Shown here: piece after piece, positions 1 through 9,929 of the stretch
How positions within the stretch are numbered: the stretch's first letter is position 1
Layout of the letters: each line of letters begins with the position of its first letter
Assembly (NCBI RefSeq): GCF_000715075.1
Contig: NC_134095.1
Location: forward strand, 46,044,806-46,108,805
Direction: 5' to 3'
Length of the DNA stretch: 64,000 bases
From: Nicotiana tabacum
Lineage: Eukaryota > Streptophyta > Magnoliopsida > Solanales > Solanaceae
The notes under the pieces: generated by a model
What the model saw: the letters and a program-made list of their open reading frames with translations, nothing else
What the model was told of the DNA's origin: nothing
Databases searched by the model: none
Translations under genes and position numbers: made by a program

Positions 1-295
1 ATGAAGAATTTTCATGTACTCATAGAAGGTCACACCTCTTTGACATGGCTACATCAAGGCAAATAAAGTATCTATGTAATATAGACCTCAAAGCTACAAT
101 GACTATATCATTCTTTTGTGTTCTTTATGTTGCCTTTATTTCATGAACTGATTCAAACTGATTATATTTCCTCATCTGTCAGCAACATAAAATTAAATTC
201 AAAAACTGCATTTCGTAAGTTATTACTGATTAATGTTTTTGGACACAAGGAACTAAGAAAAGCTTGATATAAACATTTTGAGTCTCTCCTTGCAG
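1..295 (+). other. Intron upstream of SEC14-like exon
   Basis: No convincing coding frame is visible. The stretch is AT-rich and ends in a T-rich tract and TTGCAG at 290-295, a good 3' splice site for the exon that follows. It is read as the end of an intron whose upstream exon lies left of the window. Confidence 0.6.
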
Positions 296-2170
296 AACAC
301 TAAGTCTGTTAAAGGACAAATCAAGTATTTAGTGTATTGCATGGAAAACGCTGTTGTAAATCTCCCAGAAGACCAGGAACAGATGGTCTGGTTGATTGAT
401 TTCCATGGATTCAATCTGTCACACATCTCGATCAAGGTGACAAAAGAAACAGCTCATGTTTTGCAAGAACATTATCCTGAAAGGCTGGGGATAGCTATTT
501 TATATGATGCACCCAAGATATTTGAACCATTTTGGAAGGTAATTTGCTCTCAAACTTGTTTAAGTTAGCAGTTAATTTTGTAAATGTTTTGTAACAGGAT
601 TCTGTTTTTTTTATTTGTGTACTGCATGAACACTAATTATAATCATTGGCATGACTGTGACCTCCAAGGTTAATATTGTAGCGAAGGAACTACTTGAAAA
701 TAAGGGATCAATGGCATTTTTTTTTTGGGCATCTTAAGATGCCAGCAATGTGAGGGAACAGTGTCAAATAAGAGCCGAAGAAGAAAAAATTCATGCATGG
801 GGTAGTCGTGGGAACTGCATCACAGCTGGCATTGTCAATTGATGTTTGCAATTGTTATATGGGCTGTATTGCTTTTTAATATCTCCTCTATCAGTATTGT
901 ATTGGCCTAGTCCTTTACTCTGATTCTATGACTTTGCTAGTACTTGGGCTTGCTAAACTCATATCAGATTAGGACTAGCTTTTTTAGCAAAAACTGAGTC
1001 GAGCTGTTGTAAAGAGGAGCCTTATCTTTTGCCTTCTGGGGCTTCGAAACATTTTGTCTCTGTATGTCTTGCATCCTTTCCGTAGCAGTAATGACTTCCT
1101 TTATAAGAAATTGAGTCAGATTTCTTCAGTTGTATGTAAGATGGCTAATGCATTTTGGTAAGAACCATGGCTTTCCCAAAGGGCAGAAGTCGCTGAAACT
1201 CTGAAGGATAGAGTATGCAGCAGAAAGCTCTTAATTCATGTATTACAATGCATGGATTAGAGAAAGAAGAAAAGAGGACAGCATTATCAATCGGATGATC
1301 ATGTGCTTTTCGTTTTCTGAAATCTGAACAGACATTGGAAAAGAGAGAGCTATAAAACATATATGAGGAAAGAGAAGGCATGCCAGACAATTGAATCAGG
1401 CCTCTGAAGGAACAAAAAGCCTCCGAAATTGGGAAAAGATAGAAGGCCTTCTGAATAGGAGAAAGACTGAAGAAACCAAATCTGTTGACAGGTGAATAAT
1501 AAAAGCGAAAATTAGCAATTTAAGAGTAACTACTTACTCTCCTCTAAAATTTGGTGGGGTTGCATCCTTTGCATGCTGTAATTTAAGCATTCCAAGTTGT
1601 TGCATTACTTAAGGTTACTTTTGCTTGATTCCAATTGATTCCCTTTGGACTCCTCCGTTCTCTCAAATATTAAGATGATGCATCCGCCTATTTGCAGCAT
1701 CTCCAATTGGTAACCAATTCTTTTAATTAATCCGAATGGTGCAGGTCGCAAAGCCTTTTTTGGACCCAAAGACTGCCAGCAAAGTCAACTTTGTGTACTC
1801 AGACGACCCCAACAGCAAGAAAATTATGGAAGAACTGTTTGACATGAGGTTGCTGGAATCTGCATTTGGCGGAGATGATAAGGCTGATTTTGATATCAAT
1901 AAATATGCTGAGAGGATGAGAGAAGATGATAAAAAGTTGTCTTCTTTTTGGAAGAAAGACAATAATTCTGCAGCAAGTGCACAACCAACTGTTGTGACAA
2001 GCGAACCCTCTTTAGAACCAACAAATTCAGAATCTGATTCTGATGCCTTAGATGAAAAAGTAGATAAACTTTCTCTTGATGTTGATGAAGAGGAATCACC
2101 AATTGAAGAAACTTTGCCTGGGACCGACAGTACAAATGAGAATGCTGACAGATTAAAGCAGTGTAACTGA
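296..2170 (+). CDS. SEC14-like / CRAL-TRIO phosphatidylinositol-transfer protein, last two exons (5' partial)
   Basis: Two exons are visible: 296-538 (81 codons, phase 0 at both ends, donor GTAATT) and 1745-2170 (acceptor TGCAG, stop TGA 2168-2170). The first encodes the core of the CRAL-TRIO lipid-binding fold, with LIDFHGFNLSHIS and then EHYPERLGIAILYDAPKIFE, the conserved stretch lining the lipid pocket. The second opens with VAKPFLDPKTASKVNFVY and LLESAFGG, the usual end of the fold, followed by an acidic, Ser-rich low-complexity tail. Plant proteins of this family exchange phosphatidylinositol and other lipids between membranes. The N-terminal CRAL-TRIO-N exons lie left of position 1, so the start codon is absent. 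The 1,206-bp intron 539-1744 shows no gene. The exons are undamaged, so the gene is probably functional. The exact paralogue (SEC14 cytosolic factor or random-slug-protein-5-like) cannot be fixed. Confidence 0.88.
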
Positions 2171-2996
2171 GGGCTATCTCTGCAACTTTGTAGTTTTTGC
2201 TATTTCTTTTATTGATGACTAAATGCTCATAACATGGGCAAATTAACCATTTTGTTAATGGTTCAGAACTGGAGTTATGAGCAGAAAACATTTTAATACA
2301 GGTGATGTACTGAATGATATGTTATGAAATGAATGTTCTGCCTCTTTATAGGAGTAATAGTTTTGTTCTGCATATAAAGTATTCAGTGTGGATAACTTAG
2401 TAGTAAAAAAGAAGTATGCGACCTTGAGACGTAATACACAAGAAAATAGCTTTAGCCCAAGCCCTTCAGTACTTGAAGAACAAAATAGCTACCTCTATGA
2501 TCAGACTTGTAACCTCACCAGCTCAAATAGTCCTTACCAGATTAAATATTAAAAGCTAGTAGTTTATTTTCTAGCCATCAAATTGCTTTTATGGAAAGTT
2601 CAGTAACTAATCTGCAACCAAATAGGAAGCTAGAAGTTGCTTCAAGTTAGCACCACGTCTAAGGTTAGAGATGAATATACGCCCTCCATTCCTTTTCTGC
2701 GCATGGAGTATAAATGATAATGACTTATTTATGGTGATAGATGTCTGATAAGATTACAAGTAAATGTTGGAATATTGATTTGGCAATATGCATAGTTCAA
2801 TGTTATTAAATTCTTGAAAGTTGTATGAGAATAGAATGACATCAAACATTTTAGAACGACCAAAAAGCTAGTGTCGCATACATTGAGACGGATAGTATGA
2901 AATAACATTTCCAAGATATTCGGGAAGGCCAAACCATGACTTTGCAACTAATAATGTGTTAGTACAGTGCATACAGCCCGAGTAATCCCTGGGCGT
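2171..2996 (+). other. 3' UTR and flank of the SEC14-like gene
   Basis: The first 150-250 bases after the stop are T-rich and probably the 3' UTR. The rest is AT-rich with no frame, RNA gene or repeat that I recognise. Confidence 0.4.
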
Positions 2997-3401
2997 GTAG
3001 GTATGGCAAACGGACAGGTCGGGTCGGGTCGAATATGGGTGGGTAAAAGATGGGTAATACCAAAAATGGATAAATTATCCGATCTGATCCATATTTAATA
3101 CGGATAAAAAATGGTTTAACCGGCGAATAATATGGATATCCATATTATCCCTGACTTCTTAAATATGATCACTTTTTGGAAGAGTTCCTAGTCTCCCAAA
3201 CTTTAAGGACCCTCAATTTGATGTTTTACAAATGTAAAAGTTAAACTCATTAGTTATCCATTGATTATCCATTTTCTAAGTGGATAATATGATTCTTATC
3301 CATATTTGACATGTTTTTAAAAAGTTCATTATCCAGCCCATTTTTTAATGGATAACATGAGTGGATAACTGTTTCTCTTATCCATTATCCCACCACTACA
3401 G
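2997..3401. mobile_element. Degenerate MITE, possibly hAT-type
   Basis: The block starts TGTAGGTATGGCAAACGGA followed by GGTCGGGTCGGGTC and ends in a partial inverted copy, TTATCCCACCACTACA. Subterminal GGATAA/TTATCC words recur many times. Such short subterminal repeats are typical of non-autonomous hAT elements in Solanaceae. I see no clear 8-bp target duplication. It lies between the two convergent genes. Confidence 0.4.
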
Positions 3402-3910
3402 AGAACAATTGGTATGTTAAATGGTGCTGGAAGCCCTTCAAACTAGGCTGCACAGAATATTGTGCTTCTATATCATCAATGATCATGAGCTTATCCTGGA
3501 AAAAGTCAACTTTTTTTCTAGCTCCCAATTTCCTATAATTTCATTTCACAGTGGCCATTATTTGATGAATTCCAGACAAAAAGAATTGGCATAGTGCAAA
3601 TGGATCCACACAGCTAGCTGAGAAACAAAAAAAAAAACTATGTATATATGGGCTGTCTGCATAGATGAACAACAACACTGGCAGTTCACTGTCTTATTTC
3701 TGTCTGTATCATACTGATCAAACCCACATAATCTACATTACAATTCACAACATAAACACATACAGTACAACATATATGAAAAACTCAAGTTCTTTGACCT
3801 ATTCGAAGACTACACTAAAGGGGGAAAAACGAAAAAAAAATCCCTCCCATTTGCATGAGAAACATGTCTCCACGAAGCACATGAGATCTACTTCAACTGA
3901 AAGCAATTTC

Positions 3911-3987
3911 CTGCAAAACATGAAACAATTAGCATCAAGAATTATAGCAGGCGTTTCAAAGAAAAGAAGATCAGAAAATCGTCATAC
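3911..3987 (-). other. Candidate 3'-UTR intron of the phosphoglycerate mutase gene
   Basis: Ten bases after the stop codon the minus strand reads AAG|GTATGACG. After a T-rich stretch comes TTTTGCAG|GAAATTGC, which gives a 77-nt intron in the 3' UTR. Such an intron can make a transcript sensitive to nonsense-mediated decay. Only splice-site appearance supports it. Confidence 0.45.
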
Positions 3988-3996
3988 CTTGTCACA

Positions 3997-6373
3997 TTAC
4001 TGAACCATATTATCTAGCTTTTGTCTGTATTGAGCCAAGGTCTGAAATCATGGAAAAGAAAGGAGTACTTCGTCATAAAAAGATCATCAGTTAGCTGTTA
4101 TCAGCTAAATGCTAAAATGCAGGTTTTGTAAATAAATGTAACGACTACTTGCACTCCTTTTTACTACATTCCTCTGGACCTGCAACAAGAGGAGGTGGGC
4201 TTGGGCATTCTACGCCCTACTGAAGAATATCTCAATTAACTATGGAGAGGTGAAAACCTGAGAAATGCTTACTCAGAGAGCTTAAACAAATTTAACTCCC
4301 AAGTACAGAAGCAAGCACCCTCAGTTGGCCTTTTTAAAAGGTAGCAACAACCTAATTTTCTGAATCTAATTGTATGAGCACACAGCTTGATACTTGCTTA
4401 GCAAATTGTTTTATGTTAAACTTTGTGTTGGAACCCTATTGTTATGCTGAATAAACTCCCTAGCATGCTCTAAGCTATTTTTCTCATCATTCCCTTCAAG
4501 CAAATTAACTAGTTGAGCAACAGGTTCCTTCCGGACTGCACTTTAGTTTAACTGTTTGTAACACAAGAACATGGACATATATCCTTCTCAAAAAACAAGA
4601 GTGTGGACATACTATGCAAAGAAAATTTGAACAACTTCAAACATAACTTTGAGAAGTTTCATACCTTGGTATAAGCATAGACCCCTGCCTCTGTTGGTGC
4701 AGCAGGACTTCCTCTGCGAATAAACTTTCCCTCTTTGAAAATGTAAAGCATGGGGATTCCAGTGGAAAGTTCCAAACTTATGACCTGATAAGAAGAGTTT
4801 CAGATCATAATGTTTCTGAGCATAACCAGACAAAAATACGAGAGATTCCTGTAAGTCTGAATTCCACCTCTTGAGATGTTAGCTTGTCGAGATACATAAT
4901 GATGGACCTCAATGAGTTCCCATGGGCAGCGATCATTATATTTTTTCCACCTGCAAGTTGGGGTTCAATCTGCAAGATTACAGCTACAATGTCATTTCAT
5001 AACAGCCTAAAACCAGGTTGATAATATCTTGGAATCGATATATGCTTCTGCTTACATGCTCTTTAAAGTAGGCAACAGCTCTGTCAGCACACATTTCCAA
5101 ACTTTCTCCGTTTGGAGGAGGAATATCATAACTACGACGCCACTCATGAACCTGCTCTTTTCCATATCTATCAGCTGTTTCCTGCTTATTAAGACCTTGT
5201 AATTCCCCATACCTACAAAATAGCGAAGTCATATATTAGAACCATCAACTGATATATCAAATATAGGAAGAATAAGCTTAGAAGAAGAAGAAATTTTACA
5301 TTCTCTCATTTAGTTGCCAAGCTGTTACAACTGGAATGCATTGCTTGTTGGTCTCTTCACTGAAAATCTGACTCCAAGTTCCTGCTTGTTCACTCTCTTC
5401 ATGAATGATAGTTGGAACCTAAAATTGACATGACAGTGGAAATGATATATTATTTTAGTTATCTGGGCTGAGCCTCAAACACTTGACAGCGGATGGAAAA
5501 AACCAAACTAGAAGGAGCCTACTGCAATCCGGAAGCATGTATAGCCAATGCAATAGGCCTCTAATCAACCACATAATTCTCCAATAATATCCTCTATTGT
5601 GATACAGTCTCCCTCAAACATGTCATAAGGAAAATCCAAATATTACAAGCTTTAACCACAGAGTTACCTTCTTCCGACGGTGCTGGGTCATGGCAAGCAT
5701 CGCAGTCATTTGGGCACGAATCAAAGAAGAAGTATAGATCATGTCAACAGGTATATTGCTAATTCTTTTCCCAGCTTCAACGGCCTCCTCCACACCCTTT
5801 TTGGTTAAAGGCACGTCTACACAACCAGTGAACAAGTTTTTTTCATTCCACATAGACTCGCCGTGCCTAATCAGGATTAGAGCAGCTTCACCTGAAGGGG
5901 CAAATGGGAAGGTGGTAATTAGATGCAGTGCTGCGGTAGTAGCACAAAATATTCACAAAATTTATCCCATGAAATCATTTCTGGAAGGGCGAAAAGTATT
6001 TCTTTAATGTGATAAATGTCAAAAATGATCATAGAAACTTTCATCTTATGATGAACATATGATTATTTTGTAAAAAATAGTTCAAGAGATGGACCGCCAT
6101 ACTTGTTTTTTTCTTGGAGTCACTGCTGTTGGCACTTGATGGTGCTGAAACTGCATCAGAAACTGTAGCCTGAGAAGCAGAGGCTTGAATTACACAATTA
6201 CCTCTCTTTTTAGAACAATAACTTCCTCCTCTCACCAATCCAACATCAACCTTGAAACCCTTGGACACCGATCTTAATGAAACATGCCCATAATCGGGAC
6301 ACAATACAGAGTTACCATTACTTCGACAAGACTGAAGAGTCCCAACTGCTTGGTGAATTGTTGTTGCAGCCAT
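3997..6373 (-). CDS. 2,3-bisphosphoglycerate-dependent phosphoglycerate mutase, probably plastidial
   Basis: Seven coding exons: 6103-6373, 5668-5891, 5300-5418, 5056-5212, 4868-4969, 4665-4784 and 3997-4041. All junctions are GT-AG and the frame is kept through them, giving 345 residues. The enzyme interconverts 3- and 2-phosphoglycerate through a phosphohistidine. Residues 1-90 are rich in Ser/Ala/Arg and begin [13 protein letters not shown], as in a chloroplast transit peptide. The mutase fold follows, with the RHGES phosphohistidine motif (His about 100), TSSLIRAQ, the GELQG loop, [13 protein letters not shown] and the second catalytic histidine in AAHGNSLR (about 273). It ends [13 protein letters not shown]. 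Start ATG 6371-6373 was chosen because it directly follows a good splice acceptor and opens a transit peptide; the frame also stays open upstream to 6454. Plant dPGAM proteins of about 330-350 residues match this length. It converges with the SEC14-like gene. No lesion was seen, so it is probably active. Confidence 0.93.
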
Positions 6374-6374
6374 T

Positions 6375-7430
6375 CTGATATCAGCGAAACCATAATTGTC
6401 AATGAAAAGTTCATGCAATAGAGAATTTCTTCGACCAATCAAAAGCAGCAGCATTTCAACTAGTCAAGGTGGATTAAGAGAGTATTACACAGTTACACAG
6501 GGTAAACAGAAAAACAGAGGAACTAAGACTGAGAGTAGTGGTAAAAAATTAATGAGCATTTTATAGGTCATACCCATCATTACTTACGAGGAAGAGGTCC
6601 AAGTTAACCCAAAAAAAAAACTGCACTCCTTATCAGGGACTATTTCTACATTGTTTTCACCATCAAGATGAAAATGAATGTACCATACACACAAACAATA
6701 ATCATTTCCCTTTCTCTTGTTTCTAAGTATTCGAATTCAAATTAAATTATCAAATAAACTCTCTCCTTATTGCTTCCTTTTCACTGTTCTTGAGCCGAAG
6801 ATCTATCAGAAATAGCCTCTCCAACTTCATAAGGTAGAGGTAAGGTTTGTGTACACATTACCCTGCCCAGACCCCACTTGTGGGATTCCACTGGGTTTGT
6901 TGATGTTGTATATATACTCTCACCATTCCATTTTATGTGGCACTATTTCGTTATTACTCCGTTTGAAATCTTATGGCACATTTAGGATCACGAGTTCCAA
7001 AAATCTCTTTTGCTTACACAGTGAATCAAAGGAGGATCTAACAGAGGGAAAGAAAACATAGAAAGAAAAAGCATAGAGCACAAACTCATAACTTCAATAA
7101 CTAAGCGTTACCAATAAAATTAGCAATCAAAATAGATCTAATTCAAGATTAGGAACTACCTACTGACTAATGAGATGTGACATGGCTAAAATAAAGTGGG
7201 TGCCTCATAATCAATCATTTATGCGTTATTTCCAAAGACAAAAGTAGAAAACACATCATAAAATCCCAACATCAACCCTTGTACATAGAACATATCGAAA
7301 ACATGGAACGCACCAAAAAAAGAAAGAAAATGAACAGAACTCACATAAACAAGAAAAACAAAATCCAGTTAAGAACACAGAGATCAAAACCAGAAAATGC
7401 AGAATACAGAGAATAAAAAAGAGATCTTAC
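6375..7430 (-). other. Candidate 5'-UTR intron of the phosphoglycerate mutase gene
   Basis: On the minus strand a strong donor (AAGC|GTAAGATCT at 7430) begins a T-rich stretch. Position 6375-6377 is a CAG acceptor one base before the start codon. Splicing them would give an intron of about 1.06 kb ending right at the ATG. A TS-type SINE sits inside it. A second donor-like site (CCTC|GTAAGTA near 6590) leaves an alternative model with two 5'-UTR introns. Transcript data are needed. Confidence 0.45.
6788..6912 (+). mobile_element. TS-type SINE (or RTE-LINE tail) fragment
   Basis: It contains the diagnostic 3' block of the tobacco TS SINE family: TTGAGCCGAAGATCTATCAG, then GGTAAGGTTTGTGTACA and CCCAGACCCCACTTGTGGGA, ending in a short TTG-rich tail. 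This block is shared between TS SINEs and the RTE-type LINEs thought to mobilise them. It lies in the proposed 5'-UTR intron of the mutase gene. Confidence 0.7.
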
Positions 7431-7960
7431 GCTTATTTATAAGGCCAAACGATGCGAGGACGGGCTTGTGAAGATACCTAAGTAATAAACGATGCTAACA
7501 AAAATTAAAACTTGTTTTCCCACTTTTTCTTTTCTTCCTTATGGTTCGATTAAATGGGCAAAATAGAAAAAGGGTGGTTTTTTTTTCTCTAACAAAAAAA
7601 GGGGTGTTGAGTTTATACCAAGAAAAGTTGGCGGAGAAGAAGATGGAAAAAGATATCATGCATTAAAAGATGCCATAAAAATGCTGTTTTTTTGGGCCCA
7701 GAAGCTGACTGACAAATCAAGATACGATGATGCAGATGGTGCTTAGGAGGGGGTGGGGGCTAATATGCTTAGAAGAAATCGTATTCTTGAAAAAGAAACA
7801 AAGAATTTCCCCCCAGAAAGCCGAGTCTGTGCAGTTGGCAATTGGGTGTTATTGTTATTTGTTAAGGAGAAGGAAGAGTATAGGACAATATAATATATAG
7901 TGTGTGTGTCTCTATGTGTTTTGGTAGGTATGGCTCTGTGTGTGACGTCCATTTCCAATT
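7431..7960 (-). promoter_or_regulatory. Probable 5' UTR and promoter of the phosphoglycerate mutase gene
   Basis: Upstream of the proposed 5'-UTR donor on the minus strand is a pyrimidine-rich leader. At 7885-7902 there is a TATA-like tract (CTATATATTATATTG) next to a short TG repeat. A start of transcription near 7860 would fit. This is inferred from composition and position only. 7960-8135 is AT-rich and shows nothing else. Confidence 0.35.
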
Positions 7961-8134
7961 TCTATTTTCCTCTGTTCTCATTTTGACCATCTTTACTCTT
8001 TTTCCATTTTCCAAACTAGCTGTTTTCCTCCCTCCTTTTTTATTTTTATTTTTCTAGGTCCTTTTTTTTTTTTTATTTTTTCACTTTCAAAAATATGAAT
8101 AACGTTTTTATAGTGTCTTATGATGTTCTCAATT

Positions 8135-8399
8135 TTCATAATTACAATAATAACATGCCCATTAAACTCCCACAAGTGGGGCTGTGAAGGTAAGATGTAC
8201 GCATTTTTACCTCTACACTGGAAGAGAGGAGAGATTGTTTCCGATAAACATCGGCTAAAGCAAGGTAAAAAGAAGTAATGACAACAGGTAATAATAACAA
8301 CATGGTAAAAGAAAACCGAAGCAAAAGTAACAACTAAATGGTAGGTAAGAATATTCATCTAAGAGTAAGAGATTTCAACTAGAACTACTACTGAACATA
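8135..8399 (-). mobile_element. RTE-type LINE, 3' UTR segment
   Basis: Read on the minus strand, this carries the TS/RTE 3' block (GATGTTTATCGGAAACAATC, then CCCCACTTGTGGGAG) and a degenerate TTATTATTG tail near 8135-8160. It is best explained as the 3' end of the minus-strand LINE whose coding part lies at 8797-9929, separated from it by the plus-strand insertion at about 8400-8796. Confidence 0.6.
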
Positions 8400-8796
8400 G
8401 GAAGATGTGGAGATCGAGTATTAGGGTTGTAGGTTAGGAGGTAGTTGAGTATTTCCTTACTTCGTACTATTGTGAGACCAGTCTGGTAGAGTTTTTGTCT
8501 AAGATAGCTAGTGACACTGTTGTGTCTTGCTATTTCACTTTTCAGTGCAGGACCTATTTACTAGCTATCCCTTTTGCTTTGCTTCTTTCTTCTGAATTTA
8601 ATGTTGTTCCTATTTTTCCTATGATTTCTGTGGTGATACTAATATTGTCTCCTTTTGTCTCTTTGTTTTCTTGAGCCGATGGTCTTTCGGAAACAACCTC
8701 TCTACTCCTTTGGGGTAGGGTAAGGTCTGCGTACACACTACCCTCTCCAAACCCCGTTAGTGGAATTTATTGGGTGGTTGTTGTTGTTGTTGTTGC
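8400..8796 (+). mobile_element. 5'-truncated RTE LINE / TS-SINE tail, plus strand, nested
   Basis: It begins inside the C-terminal LINE codons (GATGTGGAGATCGAGTATTA, the WRSSIRV region). The 3' UTR follows, then the block TTGAGCCGATGGTCTTTCGG, GGTAAGGTCTGCGTACACAC and CCAAACCCCGTTAGTGG, and finally a (GTT)n tail at about 8774-8796. A copy 5'-truncated within the ORF end and finished by a simple-repeat tail is the expected product of LINE retrotransposition. It interrupts the minus-strand LINE. Confidence 0.65.
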
Positions 8797-9442
8797 TCCT
8801 CTACCTACTAATATTCTACCCTAATCCTCGACCTACACACCCTTCTATCAAGGGTCATGTCTTCAGTAAGCTTCAGTTGCGCCATGTCCCGGCTAATCAC
8901 CCCTCTTCAAGACTTCTTAGGCCTACCTCTATCCTTCCTTATACCTACCAAGGCTAACCTCTCACACATCCTAACTGGGGCTTCTATGCTTCTGCTCTTA
9001 ACCTGCCCGAACCATGTCAACCTCGCCTCTTACATCTTATCTTCCAAAGGGGCCACTCTCATCTTATCCTGAATAACTTCATTCCTAATCTTATCTAAAC
9101 TAGTACGCTCACACATCCATCTCAACATCCTCATTTCAGCTACTTTCAGCTTCAGGACATGAGAGTTCTTAACCAACCAACACTCTGTCACAAACAACAT
9201 AGTCGGTCTAACTACTACTTTGTAGAACTTACTTTAAGTTTCAGTGTCACATTCTTATCACACAATACACCGGAAGTGAGCCTCCATTTCATCCACCATG
9301 CTCCAATGTGGTGTGTGACATCCTCATCAAACCTAATCACCTTATTTTATTGACCAAAGGTACTTGAAACTTTCTCTCCTGGGGATCCATGTCCGCTTCC
9401 TGGGTAGCATCGCTAAACTTGCACTCCAAGTACTCCGTCCTG
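8797..9442 (-). pseudogene. RTE-type LINE reverse transcriptase, C-terminal part (decayed)
   Basis: The minus-strand translation gives the usual C-terminus of plant RTE-clade ORFs: [20 protein letters not shown], then VAEMRMLRWMC, DKIRNEVIQDKM, EARLTWFGQV, DRGRPKKSW and LTEDMTLDRR. Nonsense codons and frame changes show it is dead. The segment continues at 9746 after a MITE, then at 23044 beyond element 1. Confidence 0.8.
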
Positions 9443-9745
9443 TAGTCTGTTTGGCCAAGCTTTTAGAAGAAGAAAAAAAGTATTTTTGAGGAGGAGTAGG
9501 AGAAGCAGAAGCAGTTTTGGAGAAGTAGAAAAAAATAGCTTCTCACTGAAAATACTTTTTTGAAAAGCACTTATATGAAAAATACACTTAGAAGCAGTTT
9601 TTAAAAGCTTGGCCAAACACTAATTGTTGCTCAGAAATGCTTTTCAAATTAATTATCCAAACACAAACTGTTCCTCACCAAAAGCACTTTTGAAAAAAGC
9701 ACTTCACAAAATAAGCTTATTTTTGCAGCTTGGCCGAACACGCTA
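9443..9745. mobile_element. MITE with TAG-CTGTTTGGCCAAGCT termini, inserted in the LINE
   Basis: Left end TAGTCTGTTTGGCCAAGCT and the inverted right end TAGCGTGTTCGGCCAAGCT bound a 303-bp element rich in AAGCACTTTT/AAAAGTGCTT words. The LINE frame resumes on both sides, which fixes the insertion point. Flanking triplets CTG/TTG suggest a 3-bp target duplication. A relative lies at 45219-45563. The superfamily is uncertain; a 3-bp duplication is seen in PIF/Harbinger, but the termini are not typical of it. Confidence 0.65.
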
Positions 9746-9929
9746 TTGGCCATGCTCAACTTAAAACCTTTAGACTCTAGAGTGTGTCTTTACACTTCTA
9801 GCCTCTCGGTAACACCGCCTCGCGTCTCGTCAATCAAAACTATATCATTTGCAAATAACATACATCATGGCACTTCCCGTTGTATGATATCGCCAAGGAA
9901 AATAAAAACGGCCTAAGGACTGATCTCTG
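9746..9929 (-). pseudogene. RTE-type LINE, reverse-transcriptase active-site segment
   Basis: The minus strand encodes remnants of the RT palm, including FANDIVLIDE (the FADD catalytic box with the first Asp changed) and DQSLG before it. The last five bases (9925-9929, ctctg) form the target-site duplication of element 1. Confidence 0.7.
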
